A DNA stretch of 64,000 nt, taken from Eutrigla gurnardus (lineage: Eukaryota > Chordata > Actinopteri > Perciformes > Triglidae). Shown piece after piece: positions 58,495 through 64,000 of this stretch. The stretch lies in NCBI GenBank assembly GCA_963514095.1, contig OY741285.1:19133722-19197721 (forward strand), read 5' to 3'. The notes below the pieces were generated by a model, which made no database searches, had not been told where the DNA came from, and was given only the letters and a program-made list of their open reading frames with translations. Within the stretch, counting starts at the first letter, position 1. Every line of letters starts with the position of its first letter. Both the position numbers and the translations under genes were made by a program.

Positions 58495-59125
58495 CCAGAT
58501 AGGTAACCAGTCTATCACAGGGCTGACATGTAGAGACAGACAGGTAAGACACTAGTTTACTCAGATGAGGACCTAACACTTGTTCTATTTTTAGCTCTTA
58601 CTTTATCGGCAATGATTCGTTGTGGTTTCCTTGTTTCCTTCTTTTGACAAATGTACTTATTGTAAGTCGCTTTGGACAAAAGCGTCTGCTAAATGACCTA
58701 AATGTAAATGTAACCAGTCTATCACAGGGCTGACATGTAGAGACAGACATGTCAACCAGTCTATCACAGGGCTGACATGTAGAGACAGACGGGTAACCAG
58801 TCTATCACAGGGCTGACATGTAGAGACAGACGGGTAACCAGTCTATCACAGGGCTGACATGTAGAGACAGACAGGTAACCAGTCTATCACAGGGCCGACA
58901 TGTAGAGACAGACAGGTAACCAGTCTATCACAGGGCTGACATGTAGAGACAGACAGGTAACCAGTCTATCACAGGGCTGACATGTAGAGACAGACAGGTC
59001 CTTCCTAATGTCTTTGGACTGTGGGAGGAAGCCGGAGAACCCGGAGAGAACCCACACTCACACGGGGAATTAAAACTGTCGCACCGTCGCTGTGGGACGA
59101 CCCACTACACCACCGTGCAGCCCTC
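58495..59125 (-). mobile_element. tRNA-headed SINE with large 41-bp expansion and L2 insertion
   Basis: Same family and orientation as 23310. The tail remnant is CCATCCAGATAGG (58493-58505) and the body with GACTGTGGGAGGAAGCCGGA is at about 59018. The head (complement of CACCGTGCAGCCC) ends near 59125. Its centre is about eight copies of the 41-bp unit. An L2 3' fragment sits within the array (58555-58713). Confidence 0.85.
58555..58713 (+). mobile_element. Short L2 3' end inserted in the SINE array
   Basis: Contains GAGGACCTAACACTTGTTCT, then GTAAGTCGCTTTGGACAAAA and ends in AAATGTAAATGTA, immediately followed by more 41-bp units. Nearly the same as the 3' end at 63470-63640. It shows the array existed before this insertion. 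Confidence 0.9.
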
Positions 59126-60996
59126 AGTCATAGCTATCGGACTGAATTGATTATGAAATTAAGCATTTATGATTAAAAAAAGGGAAAAAGATAAGTATGA
59201 TGGGATTTCATGGGCTTGTTAATGGGGTCCCTTGGTGAGTGTGGGCCCTGGCTCAGCTGGCCCCTCGCCACCTCACAAACACTCTATTGGTAGATGACTC
59301 TGACCTCTGAATAAAATATCATCGCTATGATCAATATCAACCCTTCAAACTAGAAGCACATTTGGAACTGCTCCTTGCAATCCAACACAATTTCTTGATG
59401 ACGTACTTACCAATCTTACATAAGTGTAAAGCCCCCCCCAACTGCCCCGTCACCAAGCGTCTCCATGCTGTTCTCAGTTTGAATCTAATTGGTTTAAGAT
59501 GACAGACAAACATGGTGGCAGTGTCACCAGAGAGCCTCTGTGGGCATGTTGACGTCCCGGCTTCTCACACCAAGAGGGGGGAGAGATGAAACGAGGAAGA
59601 ACTATCAAGGAGGTGGTGAAAGGGGGGCAGATAAAAGAGAGATTAAAGAGAATGAAAGAGAGGAGGATAGAAGCGGGAGAGAGAGTGGTGCATGAGGGAC
59701 GCTGGAGGAAGGATTCTGTAGTGTGATGGAGACGCAGATGGGCGGGAAATAAAGGAGATAATTAAAAAGGACGTGAGGAAGTGAGGATGATATAGGACTG
59801 ATGAGTGCAGGTCTGCAGGACTTCATGATGGAGATGATATATGCTGACTTAATTTAATGTTTTGATTGATAAGTCACAGTGTAAATCTTGTAGCCAGCCC
59901 CCCCCCCCCCCCCCCCCCCCCCATTGCTCACATGACAGATGGACCTACTGAGGAGGGTAACACACCGGACAGGATGAAACCCTGCCGCATCGACACACCT
60001 CAGATGGCATCTCTCGAGGTGGAAATAAGTGGGAGTCTCTGGTGGATGTATGAAGAGGATGCAGTGTTGGAGGCGGGATGCTGTTTAGAAAGTTGACACA
60101 TGAAGCAAAAAAAGTTTGACTTATGACTGTAAAATTCCAGCGATCTTCCACATCCAAGGGCCCACAAGCTTTTTTCACTTTTTTTTTACACTACAATTGT
60201 ACAACTCTGAGCACCTGAGGATACAAATAAGCTACTCACACAAACTATCTGCTGAATTTCAGCCTTCCCCAAAGTCTATGGGAAAAACTCACGGGCATTT
60301 TTGTACTTTCACACTGAAAGATTACCACAAAAATTCTTATGAAATTTTGGGTCCTTGATTTCAGACAAATGTAGACAGAATAAGGTTTTCTCATTTCTAG
60401 CAGGTGACTGATTTTGTCGACTCAAACTATTGCGTTTGATCAGCCATAGCAAGCTAGCTAATTAAGCCAACGTGAGTTCCATTCATTGGTTGAAACGCCA
60501 TCTTTGGCAGAACTTTTATATATCCCCAGCTGACTCCTTTTTAAAAGTAGAACCATATCGAAGGTTTCTTACATATGCCCCTTGACTAATTGTAGTAGTT
60601 TACAATATCGTGCAAAAAGACTGAGGCCAAAGCTACATCTCCTAAGCAAAAAAGTAATCATCCCATGTAGCCATGATTCACGTTAAAAACATATTTTGCA
60701 AGATAAAGAGCGGGAGAGAGCTGCTAGCGTTGATAGTAGTAGTTCATGCATGTGTTGGTCCGGAAACAGGGCTTTTTGCAATGTAGGCTAGTTAGCAGGG
60801 CATGCTAACGAGCCAATAAACACACTGTTAAATTGATTTCTTTAACTTCCCAACTTCTATTTCTGGTTGCTTCGGTGGTCAATTAGATAGAATACAATGG
60901 TTCTGTTACCGATAGGAGGCCAAACCGACATGTTCCTTTAACAAAAGCCCTTCTTACTTTTTTATTTTTATTTTCTGTCTCTGTGCGTCTCTGCAG
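59126..60996. other. ttyh2 intron 4, end
   Basis: No gene. A poly-C run lies at 59898-59922. At about 60440-60940 the sequence ends CCAAACCGACATGTTCCTTT, a terminus-like motif of a common fish repeat; the other end is unclear. The last stretch is the pyrimidine-rich tract before the exon. Confidence 0.6.
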
Positions 60997-61092
60997 GTGG
61001 CTCGCCTACCTGCTGCTCCTCATCCTGGACCTGATCATCTGCCTGCTGGCCTGTCTGGGGCTGGCGAAGCAGTCTCGCTGGCTCCTCACCAC
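60997..61092 (+). CDS. ttyh2: ttyh2 coding exon (fifth exon): TM3
   Basis: Acceptor GCGTCTCTGCAG (AG 60995-60996) and donor AC|GTGAGT at 61093. The first base completes the split Arg codon, then WLAYLLLLILDLIICLLACL followed by GLAKQSRWLLT, and two bases (AC) of the next codon (phase 2). It is a typical hydrophobic TM3 followed by the positively charged GLAKxSxxLL loop, the tweety signature YRWLxYLLLxILDLxICL. The next exon (TM4 region) must lie beyond 64000. Confidence 0.95.
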
Positions 61093-61974
61093 GTGAGTCT
61101 GATACACCCTGCAAAACTGAGCTATTTACAGGAGGCCAGAGGGGTATTCCATCAAACTCGCTAAGCGCATAGCTGGGCTAATTTCGATAAGCCTCGCTAC
61201 CTTTAGCAAGAGTTGCGTTCCTTCAACGTGACTTGAGACACTCTCCGCTAAGTAACCATGGAAATTTATCCGACCAAACTAGCCTGCTCCGGGGCAGGCT
61301 AACCATCAGGCTTACTTGAGCGGGGTTTCAGAGAAGTTTGTTTGTCGGAAACAACTGTACCAGCAGAAGGTTCGGCCAAGCCTAGTCCTCGTGATTTCGT
61401 CACGTGGAAGACCAAAAATGACCAAAATTACATATATGAAGTACAAACAGACTATATTTTCATCAAGTGTCTACATGCTTGCAATTAAAAAAATATGAAT
61501 AAATCGTTTATTTCCTGAACACCTACTGGCCATATTATTATCTAAATACATATGTATTTCGCATTTGTTCATACCCCAGTTGGGTGAGTGGTGATATATA
61601 TATTGTGTCGATAGCTTTTTGCTTGCATAATTGTCTTTCGATCAGAGAATTAGATCAACATTTTACTTTAACTATGATAAATATGTCATACAATTTCCCC
61701 AGAACCCAAATATAACTTGAAAAAACATGATAGGCATAAAGATGTTATTATTAATAGCATGTTATAGATCCCAATGACAAAGGCATTGCTGCATGCAATT
61801 GTCAGCCACATAAATTCCTTTCAGGTGAGTTCATTAATAGGTTCATTGAATGTGTTCATTGAATTGTTGAGATAAATGTGTTGGTCAATGTAGATGCATT
61901 AACTAGGCCTATCTAAAAAAAAAAAAAAGAGAGAGAGAGAGAGAGTTCCGGCTAAAGAAAGAAATTTCACAAAC

Positions 61975-62046
61975 TTCCATAGTCAGGAATTGAACCCTGG
62001 CCGAACGTGTGCAAGGCCGGCACGTTACCTATACACTATCCTCATG
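61975..62046 (-). repeat. tRNA-like segment inside the Harbinger-like element
   Basis: The complement reads GAGGATAGTGTATAGGTAAC (A-box-like), GTGCCGGCCTTGCACACG (anticodon-arm-like) and GGCCAGGGTTCAATTCCTGA (B box). It resembles a degraded tRNA; stems do not pair cleanly at the acceptor end, so I do not call a functional tRNA gene. Confidence 0.55.
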
Positions 62047-62102
62047 TTCAGAAAACCCTTGTCAGTATTATATTAGAAAATGTAACTCTTGACGGTACTT
62101 AC

Positions 62103-62257
62103 GCATTTAATCGCTCGGCAATTCTTGCCCAAGCAGCCTCGCGATTTTTATTTATCACTACAGTATTCCCTATGATGGGTTTGTACTTCTCGTACAGGTC
62201 CATGAATAATTTTTGCTCTGCGGGTGAAAAAAAGTTAGCTTGTGTTTTTTCGGCCAT
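62103..62257 (-). CDS. Myb/SANT-like DNA-binding domain, first exon (transposon gene)
   Basis: ATG at 62257 in good context, open for 51 codons and two bases to a consensus donor GC|GTAAGT (exon end 62103, phase 2). The product MAEKTQANFFSPAEQKLFMD continues LYEKYKPIIGNTVVIN and KNREAAWARIAERLNA: the trihelical Myb/SANT-like pattern with conserved Trp/Ala-Trp positions, as in the Harbinger companion protein and NAIF1-type proteins, which bind transposon ends and recruit the transposase. Upstream in-frame codons (to 62323) exist, but the MAEK start fits the family. No downstream exon is seen within the element. Confidence 0.7.
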
Positions 62258-62478
62258 TTTCTCGATGATTCGACATTCACGGTTTTGGGCTAGCTTTATA
62301 TCCCGTGATCGCACGTAACACAATAACGTTAACCTGGCTTAAATTAGTTTTAACAAGGCGCGGCTGAAATGCGTTAATGGAATGGGTTTAGTCGCAAGTG
62401 GAAGTTGGCGTTAGTTATAACCAGGCTTAACCAGGTAAGCGCCGCCTTAATTAGCGAGTTTGGTGGAATACTCCTCAG

Positions 62479-63157
62479 GGCTATTCCTATGTTTACATAC
62501 AGAAGAGGCAATCTGTTTTATGTTTTAAAAGGCAGAGATTGAAGAGGCAGGGGGGTCGGAAGACTAAGTAAATCATAACTAACTGGGAGACAACATGGAA
62601 TTTAATTTCAGTCACATTTGTGCTGCAGCAGCTGCTGCAGATTCCATTTGTCCAGATGTTGCTTTGAGGAAATGAGTGTGCAAACTGTGTAATGCTGCAT
62701 TACATTATTCCTTGTGCATTTGTTCTCGCTAAATCCATTTAACCTCCCTGGCAGAAAGGTCACTTACTCTACTTCATGTACGTAACAAAAACAAACTGCA
62801 TCTAAGCGGCTAAAAGCTTGAAACTGAGTTCTGACCATCAACCTAACAATTAAACAGCCTCTCGTCCACATCCTTATATCCAGACGGCTCATTTAAATAT
62901 AATCCACGCCACACTGGATGTGAGTCTTTTATACAGAACAGGAGCAACAGATACATGTGAACAAATGATGAGATTAATGGGAATGAGTTGGTGCAGACAG
63001 ACATGCAGAGGTTGCTTCGTTGTCAGCAATGCAGCAAAAGTATCAGATCACGTCCTTGTGCAAACGCCGCCAACTGTTGTTGTATTTCACCACTTGCCTT
63101 TCAGCGCTTTGCTGGCGGTGGGCTGAACTGGCCCGTGGTTTTGCCGTGTAGATAGCT
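62479..63157. other. ttyh2 intron 5, no gene
   Basis: Non-coding intron DNA, no recognised repeat ends. Confidence 0.6.
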
Positions 63158-63640
63158 TTGCTCTACAAATTGGATTTGAGAGCTGCAGGAGAGATGGAAT
63201 GTCGCTCAGCAAAGTCCAGACTCTTCTCTGTTCTGGCGCCTCAGTGGTGGAATGAACTCCCGACCAATGTCAGGACAGCAGAGTCATTTGCCATCTTCCG
63301 AAAAAGGCTCAAGACTCACCTGTTCAGACTTCACCTCGACTCTACATAGCATGACCCACTAACACCCTCCCTCGACACCCCCCTCCCCCCCCCCCCCCCC
63401 CCCCCCGCAAAAAAAAAAAAAAAAGCTTACCTATAGCACTCAGATCGTAGCACTGTTGCTCTTGAAGTACTACTTTACTCGGATGAGGACCTAACACTTG
63501 TTCTATTTTTAGCTCTTACTGCATCGGCAATGATACGTCGTGGTTTCTTTGTTTCCTTCTTTTGACAAATGTACTTATTGTAAGTCGCTTTGGACAAAAG
63601 CGTCTGCTAAATGACCTAAATGTAAATGTAAATGTAAATG
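63158..63640 (+). mobile_element. L2-clade LINE 3' end
   Basis: Begins in the C-terminal coding part: SRLFSVLAPQWWNELPTNVR and FAIFRKRLKTHLFRLHLDST-stop (to 63349). A 3' UTR follows with a C/A homopolymer (63384-63424), then GTAAGTCGCTTTGGACAAAA and a tail of AAATGTA repeats. 5'-truncated. Confidence 0.9.
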
Positions 63641-64000
63641 GGAGCAAAGCCATTTCATGGTATCAGCATGCAAGAATGTTATTCCAGTTTAACACTTAAC
63701 CTGCTTTAAGTGGCTTCAGACATGAATGATAATCAATAACAGCATGCACACCATTCATTTTTAAGTTTTGTATTTTTAGGCCTTTTTTATGATAAATATT
63801 TGATTGATTTGACCTTTTTTGATCAAGATCAACAAAAGCACATGGAGAACACGGGAGTATTCAAACATAACCAAACATTAGAAGAGAAAACATATGATAG
63901 TTGTTATTAACATGTCACTTACACTTTCCTCTAGATAGGAAACATTCATATGATGACAGAATTATGACACTCCCACATGTCTTAGTAGACACTGAAAGGC
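63641..64000. other. No recognisable gene
   Basis: AT-rich intron DNA to the window end; the next ttyh2 exon is not reached. Confidence 0.6.

Larger units (their letters stand above)
61140..62475 (-). mobile_element. Harbinger-like element with Myb/SANT exon, CAG TSD
   Basis: Ends AGGGGTATTCCATCAAACTC (61140) and, complemented, AGGAGTATTCCACCAAACTC (from 62475) are flanked by a 3-bp CAG (61137-61139, 62476-62478). Subterminal CGCTAA/TTAGCG motifs recur on both sides. The 1.3-kb copy keeps the first exon of a DNA-binding protein (62103-62257) and a tRNA-like segment (61975-62046) but no DDE transposase. A 3-bp TSD and a Myb-like partner gene are the PIF/Harbinger hallmarks. Confidence 0.75.

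Noticed and set aside
58500..59000. Regular repeats suggestive of a CRISPR array
   Set aside because: The 41-bp units are directly adjacent with no variable spacers, lie inside a SINE, and the DNA is vertebrate.

Overview
This is vertebrate nuclear DNA, almost certainly from a ray-finned (teleost) fish. It carries four consecutive plus-strand coding exons of one host gene, which I read as ttyh2 (tweety family member 2). Everything else is intron or upstream DNA packed with fish-type transposable elements: L2 LINE tails ending in repeated AAATGTA, tRNA-headed SINEs, and hAT, Harbinger-like and other terminal-inverted-repeat (TIR) elements. I see no bacterial-type operons, no CRISPR array and no intact viral genome. 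The identification rests on protein similarity I recognise by eye, on consensus splice sites with matching phases, and on TIRs with target-site duplications (TSDs) that I checked base by base.

Host gene: exons at 21412-21584, 35503-35614, 49355-49575 and 60997-61092 join in frame (phases 2, 0, 2) and encode about 200 residues of the N-terminal half of the protein: TM1, start of TM2, first extracellular domain with an RGD tripeptide, and TM3. The start exon is not visible and probably lies left of the window. The later exons lie to the right. Introns 2, 3 and 4 are about 13.9, 13.7 and 11.4 kb.

Layout. 1-1.16 kb: 3' part of a hAT-like element with a 101-bp inverted repeat. 1.6-7 kb: a nest with an L1 relic, a foldback element starting GGGTCATTCC, and two smaller TIR elements. 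9.5-19.6 kb: a 10-kb outer element with CACTCTAAA ends, holding a 5.1-kb CACTGTAA element (which itself holds a hAT), a LINE relic split by a CACTCTTAGAAA element full of tRNA-like segments, and an L2 tail. 21-35 kb: ttyh2 exon, a SINE, and a long minus-strand L2 split by a hAT MITE and by a second, 2.5-kb GGGTCATTCC hairpin. 36-46 kb: an LTR-like element with a SINE in it, then a nearly full LINE with endonuclease, reverse transcriptase and the end of an ORF1 SGNH-esterase domain. 49-64 kb: another LTR-like copy, hAT transposase relics, a 2.7-kb element with AAAT TSD, SINEs with an amplified 41-bp unit, a Harbinger-like element with a Myb/SANT-type exon, and an L2 tail.

The most interesting material is the GGGTCATTCC foldback family: two copies, each with a 4-bp TSD and a minus-strand relic of an unusual protein. 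Next come the array of tRNA-like segments inside a DNA transposon and the repeated amplification of the same 41-bp stretch in two SINE copies. Family names for the transposons are inferences from ends and TSDs; boundaries with TSDs are seen directly.
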